A stretch of 64,000 nucleotides of DNA from Dehalococcoidia bacterium (GCA_015478665.1 JADMII010000011.1:1-64000), one strand, 5' to 3'; positions 35,176 to 44,386 are shown, counted from the stretch's first letter. The notes: generated from the sequence alone by a model not told the origin. Numbers and translations: made by a program.

Positions 35176-36312
35176 CTACGAGCGGTCGGGCGGCCGCAGC
35201 CGACGCTCCGGGATCGGGTCTGCGAGCCCGATGGCGCTCGGCTCGACACGGCTCGTCTGCCAGTCGTCGACGGCCTGCGCCGCCGGCAGCCAGCCCGGCA
35301 GCGGCATCAGCAGGTAGCGCGACAGCGCGCCGATGTACGGCTCGTACGTCGTGCGCAGGCCGGCGAGCTCGTTGGCGCGGGCGGCGCTGTAGACGAGGCG
35401 CGGGTCGGCTTCGATGAGCCGCCGCATCGCCTCCTCTCCGTTCGCATCGAGCCGCTCGTCCGGAAGGATGCTCGGAGCACGCTCGAAGACGTCGCTCAGG
35501 TCGACGGCGGCGTGCCGGGCGATCGCGAACGTCAGCTCGGCGCCCCTCGCATCGCGCCCGCTGCTGAACGCCAGCACGAGCGACGCCGTGTCGAGGATCG
35601 CCGCCAGGGCGGCCACCCACGACTGCCGTTCGTGCTGCGAGCGGAAGAACATCAGCACCGGATACGACAGATGGCTCTCAAGCAGCTCCGCGGCCCATCG
35701 CTCCCAGTCGCGAAGCATCGCCTGCAGCTCGTCGGGGTCATCGGCGGAGCGGCGCAGCAACTCGGCCGCGGTCGGCGGCGAGCCCGCGCGCGCGTCGAGC
35801 AGCGAGATCGCGGCTTCGCGGCGCGAGAACGACTGGTAGAACACGGGCAGGTAGCCGACGACGAGCGCCAGGAAGGCGAAGCCGTTCGCGCCTTCGACCA
35901 CCGTTGTCGCGTGGGCGCCGCCGTTTTGCGGGCTGATATCGCCCAGGCCGAGCGTGAAGAACGTCGTCCCGCTGAAGTAGAGATCCGTGCCGTAGCCCGG
36001 GTGCTGCCCCGGCGCCGGCCCGACGTCGCCGGTCGCCCAGTAGATCAGCGAATAGGCCAAGACCAACCCGGTCGCCCAGAGGGCGATCAGCATCAAGAGC
36101 GACAGCGGCCCGAAGAAGCCGAGCACGCTGTCGCGCGTGTCGCCGTCGCCGATGCGCCCCGCGCACCACGACCAGAGCCGCCAGCTCGCGCGATAGAAGT
36201 ACCGGGCGGGCCGCGCCGACCGCTGCACGCGCCGCGGCAGCACGATCACCTCGAAGACGTCCCAGAGCACGATGGCGATCAGCAGCGCGCCCGGGATGGC
36301 GGCGAAGATCAT
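35176..36312 (-). CDS. Ion channel protein (two-helix pore type)
   Basis: A 378-residue membrane protein. Helices at about 5-25, 66-92 and 140-160; between the last two lies a pore loop with TTFFTLGLGDISP, the selectivity-filter position of potassium channels, here TLGLGD instead of TVGYGD. After the pore comes a cytoplasmic region of about 210 residues, mostly helical, with no RCK/TrkA nucleotide-binding motif. It belongs to the Ion_trans_2-type proteins of unknown gating. Ends 13 bases from the convergent methyltransferase gene. Confidence 0.82.
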   Translation of the reverse strand: MIFAAIPGALLIAIVLWDVFEVIVLPRRVQRSARPARYFYRASWRLWSWCAGRIGDGDTRDSVLGFFGPLSLLMLIALWATGLVLAYSLIYWATGDVGPAPGQHPGYGTDLYFSGTTFFTLGLGDISPQNGGAHATTVVEGANGFAFLALVVGYLPVFYQSFSRREAAISLLDARAGSPPTAAELLRRSADDPDELQAMLRDWERWAAELLESHLSYPVLMFFRSQHERQSWVAALAAILDTASLVLAFSSGRDARGAELTFAIARHAAVDLSDVFERAPSILPDERLDANGEEAMRRLIEADPRLVYSAARANELAGLRTTYEPYIGALSRYLLMPLPGWLPAAQAVDDWQTSRVEPSAIGLADPIPERRLRPPDRS

Positions 36313-36391
36313 CGCCGTGGGAGCGCGTGTCGCCCGCGCCGCGGTGCGCGGTGCACCGGGCGACGACGGCCGGCAGGCGCCTGCATCGGCG

Positions 36392-37555
36392 TCAAGACAG
36401 CCACTTGCGCGCCATCCGCTCGACGGATGCGACGTCGGCGTAGACGCGCTGGCGCATGCCCTCGCGCTGGTCTTCGGGCACCGGCGCTTCCGGCGACGCG
36501 ACCATCGCGCCGAAGAGGAAACCGACGATCTGCCAGATCGCCACGGCGACGATCTCGAACCCCTTGTACCACTCCGCGCGGTCGATGCCGTGCCCGAGCC
36601 CGCGCTCGAGCTCGTCGAGATAGTGCTCGAGCAGCTCCGGCACGTTCGGCGGGTTCTGATAGGTGAGGAAGCGCCCGACGTCCGCTGACGCGAGGCCGAC
36701 GCCGACGATCTCCCAGTCGATGACGACGGTCTGCGGGCCGTCCGGGCCGTGCCGGAAGCCCAGGTTGCGATTGTCGAAGTCGTAGTGGCAGAGCGTCAGC
36801 GGCATGCCGTCGATCGCACGCAGCAGGCGGTCGGGCTCGCGGAAGAGGCCCTCGATGAGCCGACGCGTCTCCGGTTCCAGCGAACCGAGCAGGTTCGTGA
36901 TGCCGTCGGCCAGCCACGGCCACTGCGCGTGCATGTAGCGCGTCGCCTCCGCAGGCTCCGGCACGTTGTCGATCGTCTCGACGATCAGCCGGTACCAGGA
37001 GTCGACGGGTGTGCGCAGGCTCATGAGCCACGGTTGCGACAGCACGTCGTCCCGCTGCCAGAATCGCGCGTGGAACGCCGCCAGATGCGAGAGGATCAGC
37101 CGGATCGTCTCGTCCGGCAGTGCCTCGACGATGCCGAGACGCGCCATATCGGCGCTGACGTCCTCGAGGAAGGCCCAGTACTGACCATGGGCGGCGTCGT
37201 GAATCACGTCGAGGTACGGATGATGGAACGTCGCCGGCAGCTGGTCGAGGAGTCCGGTCTTGAACGCGAGCAGCTCGCGATGCTGCGTGTCGCCGATGAG
37301 CGTCGACACGGCATCGCGCGGCGCCCGCCGGCGCAGGATCATGCGGGACGAGCCGCTGCCGCGGCTGCACTCGTAGTCGAACTCGATGACGTCGAAGCTC
37401 TTGTTGCCGAACTTCGGATAGGCGAACGGCTCCGACTGCCCCAGGCGCAGCGAGCTGACGCGGGCCCGCTCGTCGCCGAGTAGCCGCCGCGCCGCCGTGT
37501 TCAGGTATTCGGGCGTGATCTCTTCGGGGGTACGGGGGATGATGTTCGTCGCCAT
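36392..37555 (-). CDS. Phosphotransferase family protein (aminoglycoside/ecdysteroid kinase-like)
   Basis: A 387-residue kinase-like protein. The catalytic loop is LCHYDFDNRNLGF (HxDxxxxN type) and the metal-binding loop is VVIDWEIVG. An RMILRRRAP strand near residue 80 supplies the ATP-binding lysine/arginine position. Within the family it looks most like the CHK/ecdysteroid-kinase branch that phosphorylates hydroxyl groups of lipophilic molecules. AGGAGG lies five bases before ATG 37555. Divergent from hisF; stands alone. Substrate unknown. Confidence 0.82.
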   Translation of the reverse strand: MATNIIPRTPEEITPEYLNTAARRLLGDERARVSSLRLGQSEPFAYPKFGNKSFDVIEFDYECSRGSGSSRMILRRRAPRDAVSTLIGDTQHRELLAFKTGLLDQLPATFHHPYLDVIHDAAHGQYWAFLEDVSADMARLGIVEALPDETIRLILSHLAAFHARFWQRDDVLSQPWLMSLRTPVDSWYRLIVETIDNVPEPAEATRYMHAQWPWLADGITNLLGSLEPETRRLIEGLFREPDRLLRAIDGMPLTLCHYDFDNRNLGFRHGPDGPQTVVIDWEIVGVGLASADVGRFLTYQNPPNVPELLEHYLDELERGLGHGIDRAEWYKGFEIVAVAIWQIVGFLFGAMVASPEAPVPEDQREGMRQRVYADVASVERMARKWLS

Positions 37556-37675
37556 GAGCGCCTCCTCTGTGCGCCGCAGTGTATCCCGCGCCGCCTGCCA
37601 GGCCACCGCCGCGCCTCCACAGCTCACAGCGAGCAGCGCGCAGGCGCCAAACCGAACCGGCAACCGACGATCCGT

Positions 37676-37681
37676 TACCAT
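37676..37681 (+). promoter_or_regulatory. -10 box of hisF, leaderless start
   Basis: TACCAT ends five bases before ATG 37687; no ribosome binding site is present, consistent with a leaderless mRNA. Confidence 0.45.
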
Positions 37682-37686
37682 GCACC

Positions 37687-38448
37687 ATGCTCACAAAGCG
37701 GATCATCCCCTGCTTCGACGTCGACGACGGGCGCGTCGTGAAGGGCATCTCGTTCGTCGAGCTGCGCGACGCGGGCGACCCGGCGGAGCTGGCGAAGGCG
37801 TACGACGCGCAGGGGGCGGATGAGCTGGTCTTTCTCGACATAACAGCCAGTTCGGACGACCGCTCGACAACCTACGACATGGTGGCGCGCACGGCCGACG
37901 AAGTCTTCATCCCGTTCACCGTCGGCGGCGGCGTGCGCAGCGACGTTGATGTGCGCGTGCTGCTCGAACTCGGCGCCGACAAGGTCTCGCTGAACAGCGC
38001 CGCCGTCGCGGACCCGCGCCTGATCGCCGTCGCGTCTGAGCGCTTCGGCTCCCAGTGCATCGTCGTCGCCATCGACGCGCGCGCCGTCGGTGAGGGCGCG
38101 TGGGAGGTCTACACGCACGGCGGCCGCACGGCGGCCGGGCTCGACGCCGTCGCCTGGGCGAAGCGCGCCGTCGAGCTCGGCGCCGGCGAGCTCCTTGTCA
38201 CGAGCATGGATGCCGACGGCCACAAGGACGGCTACGACATCCCGCTCACCCGCACGATCAGCGAGAGCGTCGACGTGCCCGTGATCGCCAGCGGCGGCTG
38301 CGGACATCCGCGGCACATGGTCGATGTCATCGTCGATGGCCGCGCCGACGCGGTACTGGCGGCGAGCATCTTTCACTTCGGCCAGTACTCGATCGCGGAG
38401 ACGAAGCGCTATCTGGCGGCCCATGGCGTGCCGGTCCGCCTGCAATGA
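37687..38448 (+). CDS. hisF: Imidazole glycerol phosphate synthase subunit HisF
   Basis: A 253-residue TIM-barrel cyclase of histidine synthesis. Catalytic Asp11 ([10 protein letters not shown]) and Asp130 (VVAIDARAV) are present, as are the phosphate-binding TVGGGVRS and ASGGCGH loops. It normally receives ammonia from HisH, which is not adjacent. hisI follows after 216 bases. The start has no ribosome binding site but a -10 box just upstream. Confidence 0.96.
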   Translation: MLTKRIIPCFDVDDGRVVKGISFVELRDAGDPAELAKAYDAQGADELVFLDITASSDDRSTTYDMVARTADEVFIPFTVGGGVRSDVDVRVLLELGADKVSLNSAAVADPRLIAVASERFGSQCIVVAIDARAVGEGAWEVYTHGGRTAAGLDAVAWAKRAVELGAGELLVTSMDADGHKDGYDIPLTRTISESVDVPVIASGGCGHPRHMVDVIVDGRADAVLAASIFHFGQYSIAETKRYLAAHGVPVRLQ

Positions 38449-38622
38449 GGCGAGCGCCGGCGACCAGCGCCCGCGACTACAGGCGCGACGGCTGCGCGTG
38501 GCGGATGCTGCGCCGGTCGCCCGTCGCACGGGCCGATCTTCGGCCGGCGCCCGCGCCTCTGTCGTGCGGGGGCGCCAGCGCGTGATGGGGCATTGGCAGG
38601 GCAACGAGCGCGGAGTTGCATC

Positions 38623-38649
38623 GTCCCCTCCGGCGCAGCGGAGAGGGAC
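38623..38649 (+). promoter_or_regulatory. Strong hairpin upstream of hisI
   Basis: GTCCCCTCCG pairs with CGGAG(A)GGGAC over ten base pairs with one bulged A and a six-base loop. It ends 15 bases before the hisI ATG. No T-tract follows, so it is more likely an mRNA structure affecting translation or stability than a terminator. Confidence 0.45.
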
Positions 38650-38664
38650 ACGAAGAGGGAAGCC

Positions 38665-38994
38665 ATGACGCTCAACTACAACCCGCAGGGACTGATCCCG
38701 GCGGTCATCCAGGACGACGAGACGAACGCTGTGCTCATGCTCGGCTACATGAATCCCGAGACGCTGCGGCTCACCCGGGAGTGCGGTCAGGTCGTCTTCT
38801 GGAGCCGCAGCCGCCAGGAGATCTGGCACAAGGGCGCCACCAGCGGCGATTATCTGGAGGTCCGCTCGATGAAGGCGGACTGCGAGAACAACTCCCTGCT
38901 GATCCGGATCCGGCTGGTCGGCAACGCGACCTGCCACACCGGCGCCTACTCCTGCTTCTTCAACGACGTCGATCCCGCCGACGGGACGCCGTAG
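38665..38994 (+). CDS. hisI: Phosphoribosyl-AMP cyclohydrolase
   Basis: A 109-residue stand-alone HisI (no HisE fusion), third step of histidine synthesis. Metal-binding cysteines and aspartates are in VFWSRSRQEIWHKGATSG, MKADCENNS and GNATCHTGAYSCFF. AAGAGGGAAG precedes the ATG. The open frame continues upstream without a family-like sequence, so ATG 38665 was chosen. Confidence 0.96.
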   Translation: MTLNYNPQGLIPAVIQDDETNAVLMLGYMNPETLRLTRECGQVVFWSRSRQEIWHKGATSGDYLEVRSMKADCENNSLLIRIRLVGNATCHTGAYSCFFNDVDPADGTP

Positions 38995-39038
38995 CTCGCC
39001 GCCTCTGCGCGGTCACTCCGTCGGCGAGCGCGCCGCGC

Positions 39039-41195
39039 TCACCTGGTGCGTTCCTCCGCCGCGTCGATCAGCCCCAGCTTCTCCATCCGCATGCGGATCG
39101 AGCCCGGCTGCCGCTGGAGCTTCCGCGCGATCTGCTCCGGGCCGTCGCCCACACCCGCGTACCGTTGCACGAGCGTATCCTCTTCGTCGCTCCAGCGCTC
39201 GTACGCGCGCGCGTGCTCGCGGCGCACCTCCAGCTGAGACGCCGTGAACTTGACCGGGCGCCGGCCGTTCCGAGCGTCCATCGCCGCCAGCGTCGGCTCG
39301 ACGGTTGCCGGCGGGCCGTCGTCCGACGTCTCCTCGTTCGCCGGGGCGTCGATCGGCGTTCGCGCGGCAGGCGCGGCTACCTCGGCGAGCACGGCATCGC
39401 CGTAGCGTTCGAGCTTCGCCGGCCCGACGCCGCCCACCGCGAGCAGCGCCTCCGGCGTCGTCGGCCGCGCGTCGGCGATGCCGCGCAGCGCCGCGTCGGT
39501 GAGCACGACGTACGCCGGCACGCCGTCCGCCGCCGCGCGTTGCATGCGCCACGCCTTCAGGCGCGCGAACAACGCCGCACCGTCGCCGTCGAGCCCGGCG
39601 GCGGGCCCGACGACGCCCGGCCGTGAGCCCGGCCGATGCCCTCCGCTCGCCGCTTCCGCCGGCAGCCGCAGCTGGCTCGGGCGCGCGCCGGAGATGACGT
39701 CGGCCGCACGGCGGGTGATCTGCAGCGTCGCCCGCTCGGTGCCGACGGCGAGCATGCCGGCGGCCACCAGCCGCCGCAGGAGATGCCGCAGCCACATCTC
39801 GCGGCGCTCGCGCAGCAGGCCGAAGCCGGCGCGGCGCTGCCAGTCGTACGCGCGCACCTGCCGGCTCTCCTCGCCCATCAGGTAGCTGACGATGACGTTC
39901 GCGCCGACGGCGAAGGGCAGCGCGCGGACGGCGGCGAGCGCCGCGCGCACCGTCTCGGCCGACGCCGCCTCGTCTGGTTCTGGCGGCCGCTCGTCGGCCG
40001 CCGATGCGCGGCAATTGTCGCAGTGCCCGCAGCCGCCCAACTCCTCCGCCTCGTCCTCGAAGTAGCGCAGGATCGCGTCGTGGCGGCACTCCGCCGTCTC
40101 GGCGTAGGCGATCATCGCCCGCAACAGCTCGCGGCGATGCAGCGCCTGCTCCGGCGCCGGCTCTCCGTCCGAGGCGATGAGCCGGAAACGCCGCTGGATG
40201 TCCGTGTCCGAGACGAGCAGCACCCCGGCCGCCGGCATGCCGTCGCGACCGGCGCGGCCGACCTCCTGGTAGTACGCCTCGACCGACTGCGGCACGGCGT
40301 GGTGCATGACGAGGCGGATGTCCGGCCGGTCGATACCCATGCCGAATGCGTTCGTCGCCGCCACGACATCGAGCGCGCCGGCCTGGAACCGCTGCTGCAC
40401 GGCGGTGCGCTCTTCGCCGCTCATGCCGGCGTGATAGTGATCGGCGCGCCAGCCAGGCCCGCGCAGCGCCGCCGCTACGCTCTCGGCGTTCGAGCGCGTG
40501 GCGGTGTACACCAGCGCCGTGCCGCGTCCGCCGCGCGGCTTGCCGATGGCGCGACGGAGCTCCGTCGCGATCAGCTGCTCCTTCGCTCTGGCGCCCGCCG
40601 CCTCGACGACCGACAGCTCGAGGTTGTGGCGGGCGAACCCCCGCAGCACCTGCACGGCAGCCGGCATGTGCAGCCGCTCGACGATCTCGCGTCGAACCGC
40701 CGGCGTCGCCGTCGCCGTGCAGGCGATGAGCCGCGGCGGCCGCAACCGCTCGACGAGCGCGCCGAGCTGTAGGTAGTCGGGGCGGAAGTCGTGGCCCCAG
40801 TGGCTGATGCAGTGCGCCTCATCGACAGCCAGCAGCGAGATCGGCAGCCGCGCCAGCACCTCTTCGACGAAGCGCTCCGATGCCAGCCGCTCCGGCGCCA
40901 CGTACAGCAGCTTGACGCCGCCGGCCAGCGTCAGCTCCGTCCGGCTGCGCACGTCGTGCGGCTCCAGGTTTGATGCCAGGTACGTCGCAGGGATGTTGCG
41001 CGCGTGGAGCGACGCCACCTGGTCCGCCATCAGCGCGACCAGCGGAGTCACCACCAGTGCCATGCCGTCGAGGTCGACGGCGGGCTGCTGGAAACACATG
41101 CTCTTGCCGCCGCCGGTCGGCGCCACGACCAGCACCTGTCCGGGCCCATGCTCCAGCGCGTCGATCGCCTCGCGCTGCCAGTCGTACAGTTCCAC
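39039..41195 (-). CDS. recQ: RecQ-type ATP-dependent DNA helicase with SANT-like tail
   Basis: A 718-residue 3'-5' helicase. Domain order: Walker A VVAPTGGGKS near residue 28, DEAHCISHWGHDFRP near 125, helicase C with NAFGMGIDRPD and QEVGRAGRDG, zinc-binding cysteines ending in CGHCDNC near 395, a winged-helix RQC-like region, and an HRDC domain near 540-610 (VLTDAALRGIA, VGGVGPAKLERYG). The last 60 residues (YERWSDEEDTLV, IARKLQRQPGSIRMRMEKLGL) resemble a Myb/SANT-type helix-turn-helix, unusual for RecQ. GTG start directly after the MBL gene stop (TAGGTG). Confidence 0.93.
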   Translation of the reverse strand: MELYDWQREAIDALEHGPGQVLVVAPTGGGKSMCFQQPAVDLDGMALVVTPLVALMADQVASLHARNIPATYLASNLEPHDVRSRTELTLAGGVKLLYVAPERLASERFVEEVLARLPISLLAVDEAHCISHWGHDFRPDYLQLGALVERLRPPRLIACTATATPAVRREIVERLHMPAAVQVLRGFARHNLELSVVEAAGARAKEQLIATELRRAIGKPRGGRGTALVYTATRSNAESVAAALRGPGWRADHYHAGMSGEERTAVQQRFQAGALDVVAATNAFGMGIDRPDIRLVMHHAVPQSVEAYYQEVGRAGRDGMPAAGVLLVSDTDIQRRFRLIASDGEPAPEQALHRRELLRAMIAYAETAECRHDAILRYFEDEAEELGGCGHCDNCRASAADERPPEPDEAASAETVRAALAAVRALPFAVGANVIVSYLMGEESRQVRAYDWQRRAGFGLLRERREMWLRHLLRRLVAAGMLAVGTERATLQITRRAADVISGARPSQLRLPAEAASGGHRPGSRPGVVGPAAGLDGDGAALFARLKAWRMQRAAADGVPAYVVLTDAALRGIADARPTTPEALLAVGGVGPAKLERYGDAVLAEVAAPAARTPIDAPANEETSDDGPPATVEPTLAAMDARNGRRPVKFTASQLEVRREHARAYERWSDEEDTLVQRYAGVGDGPEQIARKLQRQPGSIRMRMEKLGLIDAAEERTR

Positions 41196-42065
41196 CTACA
41201 CCTCGCCGCCGTTGGCCTCGACCGGCGTCCAGCGCCGCTTGCCGTCGGGCGTCTCGCTCAGGCGGCCGAGCCCGGGGTACGGGCAGTGCACGGCGACGAC
41301 GAGCTCGCGCTCATCGATCGCCCGCCGCACGACGGCCTTCTTCGTCTCCATCGCCTGCAGCGGGAAGACGTCGAACGACGACACCCACGCCGTCCGCTCC
41401 AGCTGCACCGAATGCTGCACCATGTCGCCGATGTAGATCGCCCGCTCGCCCGCCGATGCCAGCAGCACGCTGGCGTGGTCCGCCGTGTGCCCGGGCGTGT
41501 CGACGACGATCACCTCGTCCGTGATCTTCGTCTCCCCGTCGATCAGCTCGAGCTGCCCGGCCGCCTCGAGCGGCAGGATGTTTTCCGGCAGGTAGGTCGC
41601 CCGCGTGCGCTCGTTCGGATGCGTCGCCGCCTCCCACTCGCCGCGGCGGATCAGATAGCGCGCGCGACGGAACGTCGGCACGAAGCTGCCGGCGTCGTCG
41701 GCGCGCGTGTTCCAGCCGCAGTGGTCGGCGTGCAGGTGTGAGTTGACGACGACGTCGACGTCCTCGGGCCTCACGCCGACGGCGCGCAGGCCATCGAGCA
41801 GCGTCCCCTCGCTCGCCGGCGACGACTGCGCCCGGACGCGCTCCTTATCGCCCACGCCGGTCTCGATGAGGATCGTCTTCCCGGCGGACCGGACGAGCAG
41901 CGAGTTCAGCCCGAGCGCCATCTGATAGCGCTCGTTGAGCGGGATCGCCAGCCGCTCCCACATGATGCGCGGCACGACGCCGAAGACGGCGCCGGCGTCC
42001 TGGTAGTACGTGCCATCGCTCAGCACCAACAGGTCGAGATTCCCCAGCCGGTGTCGTGCGGCCAT
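41196..42065 (-). CDS. MBL fold metallo-hydrolase
   Basis: A 289-residue metallo-beta-lactamase-fold protein. The zinc motif SHLHADHCGWN is near residue 110, a second His is in DTPGHTADHAS, the Asp in YIGDMVQHS and the last His in VVAVHCPYPG. The arrangement resembles lactonase/MBL hydrolases of the AHL-lactonase type. It is first in a two-gene operon with recQ, which is an odd pairing; the joint promoter region holds a palindrome like that before imuB. Substrate unknown. Confidence 0.88.
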   Translation of the reverse strand: MAARHRLGNLDLLVLSDGTYYQDAGAVFGVVPRIMWERLAIPLNERYQMALGLNSLLVRSAGKTILIETGVGDKERVRAQSSPASEGTLLDGLRAVGVRPEDVDVVVNSHLHADHCGWNTRADDAGSFVPTFRRARYLIRRGEWEAATHPNERTRATYLPENILPLEAAGQLELIDGETKITDEVIVVDTPGHTADHASVLLASAGERAIYIGDMVQHSVQLERTAWVSSFDVFPLQAMETKKAVVRRAIDERELVVAVHCPYPGLGRLSETPDGKRRWTPVEANGGEV

Positions 42066-42181
42066 GTGTTGATCCTCGCCTCAGGGTCGACCGCGTGGCG
42101 TCGCTGCGCGTCGACGGCGCGGCGTTCCGGAGCGCGGCGCTCGGTCGCAGGGTTCGTCGACGCTGGCGCAACATCGTCAGC

Positions 42182-42202
42182 ATTCTAGAACGTCTGTGCG
42201 AG
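42182..42202 (-). promoter_or_regulatory. -10 box with SOS-like operator upstream of MBL-recQ
   Basis: Minus strand TAGAAT (42182-42187) overlaps TAGAACGTCTGTGCGAG (42186-42202, plus-strand reading). That 17-mer agrees at 13 positions with the operator in the imuB promoter and matches GAAC-N4-GTTC with one mismatch in the core. No clear -35 box was found. Confidence 0.4.
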
Positions 42203-42291
42203 TACGATAGGCCGATCGAGCGCCTGCGTCAACTGCTCCGGGCGCCATCCGCAGAGTGGGACTGGCGCGCCCGGCATCCGGTCGCCGCTGC

Positions 42292-43629
42292 CTACAGATG
42301 CGCAGCTGCGATGCTGATGCCGTACCCGACGAGCAGCAGCACGCCCACCATCGCGTGCAGCTGGACGTTCTTGCCCAGCGTTGCCATCAGCTCGTACGGG
42401 GCGCCGTACTGCTCCCGAATGCCGCGATAGATCTGGAACACCAGCGGCAGCGCCAGCAGCGCCAGCAGCGTCGGCAGCGGGATGACGCCGCTCACCGCGG
42501 AGACGGCGATCGCCGCGAACGCGGCGAGCGCCGCGACCAGGAAGGCCTTCGTCACGATGTCAGCGCTCCAGCGTACGGGGAGCGTCCGCTTGCCGACGAG
42601 CGCGTCGCTCCGCCGGTCGGGGATCTCGTTGAGGTAGAGGATGAGCGCGATCAGGATCGCCACCGGGATCGACGCGACGAACGGCTCGGCGGACCACTGC
42701 TTCGTCTGCACCAGGTACGCGCCGACCACCATGATCGGCCCGAATCCGAGCGCCGTCGTCACTTCGCCCAGCCCGCGATGCACGAGCTTGAGCGGCGGCG
42801 CCGTATAGAAGACGCTCAGCAGCACGCCGATGACGCCGACGATGAGCAGCGGCAGCGAGCCTCGGTATACGACGAGGAAGAGCCCGATGGCGATGCCGAC
42901 GGCGTATGCGCCGAGGCACAGCGCCCCCATCTGGCGCAGGGTCACGAGTCCGCGCTGGACGACGCGCGAGCCGCCGCTGAACTGCGTCGGGTTGACGTTC
43001 GCCGCATCGGCGCCGGAGAGCGTATCGAACACATCGTTCGCGACGTTCAGCCCGATATGGATGGCGGCGCCGCCGATCAGCGTCAGCAGCGCCAGCCACC
43101 AGTTGAAGTGGTCGTGCTTGGCGGCGACGGCGATGCCGAGCAGCACCGGCACGATCGTCGCCGTCAGGAACGGCAGGCGCGTCGCCAGCAGGAACGTCCA
43201 GAAGCGCGAGAGCCGCGGCTTCACCTGCCGTCCCTGCTCCGCCGACACCTGCGCCAGGTACTTCCGCGCCTGCTCGTTCGAGCGCTCGGAGTACTCGAAG
43301 AACGGCGTCTCCTTCTCGTCCCAGCCCCAGGCGCGCGCCGGCGCCAGGATGCGCGCGCCGCCGCGCGCCTGCAGCCGGCCCCACAGCTCGATGTAGCGTC
43401 GCTGGTCGTAGCCCGTCCCCGGCTGCGGCCGGATGTGGCTGACCGTGACGTTCACCTCGCTCTCCACGGGCAAGGCGATGCCGCTGGCCGCGAGCACGAG
43501 CTCGCCGCGCCCGGCGTCGACCTCGAACAGCGCCGGGGTCTGCAGCGGGTAGCCGTCGTCGTCGGTCCAACTCACGATCGCGTGGGGATACGTCGCGAGC
43601 TTGTCGAAGAGCCTGCGGTCGATCTTCAT
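42292..43629 (-). CDS. PNPOx-like domain fused to UbiA/MenA prenyltransferase
   Basis: A 445-residue two-part protein. Residues 1-140 look like a flavin-reductase/PNPOx split barrel (HAIVSWTDDDGYPLQTPALF, then NVTVSHIRPQPG). From about 155 it is a UbiA prenyltransferase with some nine helices: the polyprenyl-diphosphate/Mg motif NVANDVFDTLSGAD and the second motif LNEIPDRRSDALVGKRTLPVR, both closest to MenA (1,4-dihydroxy-2-naphthoate prenyltransferase). It probably makes a menaquinone precursor or another prenylated compound. The ATG overlaps the preceding PNPOx-like gene by four bases. The fusion is continuous with no frame break. Confidence 0.83.
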   Translation of the reverse strand: MKIDRRLFDKLATYPHAIVSWTDDDGYPLQTPALFEVDAGRGELVLAASGIALPVESEVNVTVSHIRPQPGTGYDQRRYIELWGRLQARGGARILAPARAWGWDEKETPFFEYSERSNEQARKYLAQVSAEQGRQVKPRLSRFWTFLLATRLPFLTATIVPVLLGIAVAAKHDHFNWWLALLTLIGGAAIHIGLNVANDVFDTLSGADAANVNPTQFSGGSRVVQRGLVTLRQMGALCLGAYAVGIAIGLFLVVYRGSLPLLIVGVIGVLLSVFYTAPPLKLVHRGLGEVTTALGFGPIMVVGAYLVQTKQWSAEPFVASIPVAILIALILYLNEIPDRRSDALVGKRTLPVRWSADIVTKAFLVAALAAFAAIAVSAVSGVIPLPTLLALLALPLVFQIYRGIREQYGAPYELMATLGKNVQLHAMVGVLLLVGYGISIAAAHL

Positions 43630-44114
43630 CGCGCCGCCTCCGCCGCCGCGAGCGTCGCCGTCCGGGGCGGCTTCGAGGGGTCGCCGTCGTCCCACCAGTA
43701 GACGCGCCGCGGCGTCACTTCGATAATCGACCGCTCGAAGAACAGGGGCAGCGCGAACCGCTTGCCGAGGAATTGGTCGATCGCCGGCTCCTTCGCCCGC
43801 CAGAGCGGCAGCACCTGCTCCCACGTCTCGTGCGGGTCGTCCTCGACCACGCGCGCATCGCCCTGGATGCTGCAGCGCGCCGTCAGTCCACCGGTGGCGA
43901 CCGGGTCGGTGATCGAGAGGCTGACGCGGCCGTCGCGCTTGATGTGCTCGAGCTTCCTCGAGAAGAGGATGCTCGAGGTCATGTACACACGCTCGCCGTC
44001 CCATAGCGGGATCAGCGGGTGGACCACCAGGCGACCGTCGGCGCCGATGACGGCCAGCTCGCACACCAACGCCCGCTGTAACAGCTCATCGACCAGCTTC
44101 GGCATCTCACGCAT
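43626..44114 (-). CDS. Pyridoxamine 5'-phosphate oxidase family protein
   Basis: A 162-residue split-barrel flavoprotein, FMN- or F420-binding type. VCELAVIGADGRLVVHPLIPLWDGE and VYMTSSILFSRKLEHIKRDGRVSLSITDP are the usual core; RCSIQGDARVVEDD follows. ATG 44114 has GGGAG nine bases upstream; a GTG at 44192 would add 26 poorly conserved residues. It is coupled to the PNPOx-UbiA fusion, so the two split barrels may act together, for example by reducing a quinone intermediate. Substrate unknown. Confidence 0.85.
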   Translation of the reverse strand: MREMPKLVDELLQRALVCELAVIGADGRLVVHPLIPLWDGERVYMTSSILFSRKLEHIKRDGRVSLSITDPVATGGLTARCSIQGDARVVEDDPHETWEQVLPLWRAKEPAIDQFLGKRFALPLFFERSIIEVTPRRVYWWDDGDPSKPPRTATLAAAEAAR

Positions 44115-44386
44115 CAGACTCGGCTCCCGTCCTCCGGCATCGGCCTGCTCCGTCGCGTTCCCGCGCGTGATTGGATGCGACGTGGCATCCACCCGAAGCG
44201 TACCGCGTCCGCCGGATGATGCATGCCGCCGCTAATCAGCGCTCATGCACCGGCCAGATAACACATGCGGAGCAAGCGCGAGCGGGTGGGGGCACGCCGC
44301 GCCATCGCCCAGCCGGCGCCGTCGCGCTGCAGTCAGGCCGCCGGCGCCGCGCGCACGCGTCACCGCCGGTCGCTCGCCCGTCGATC

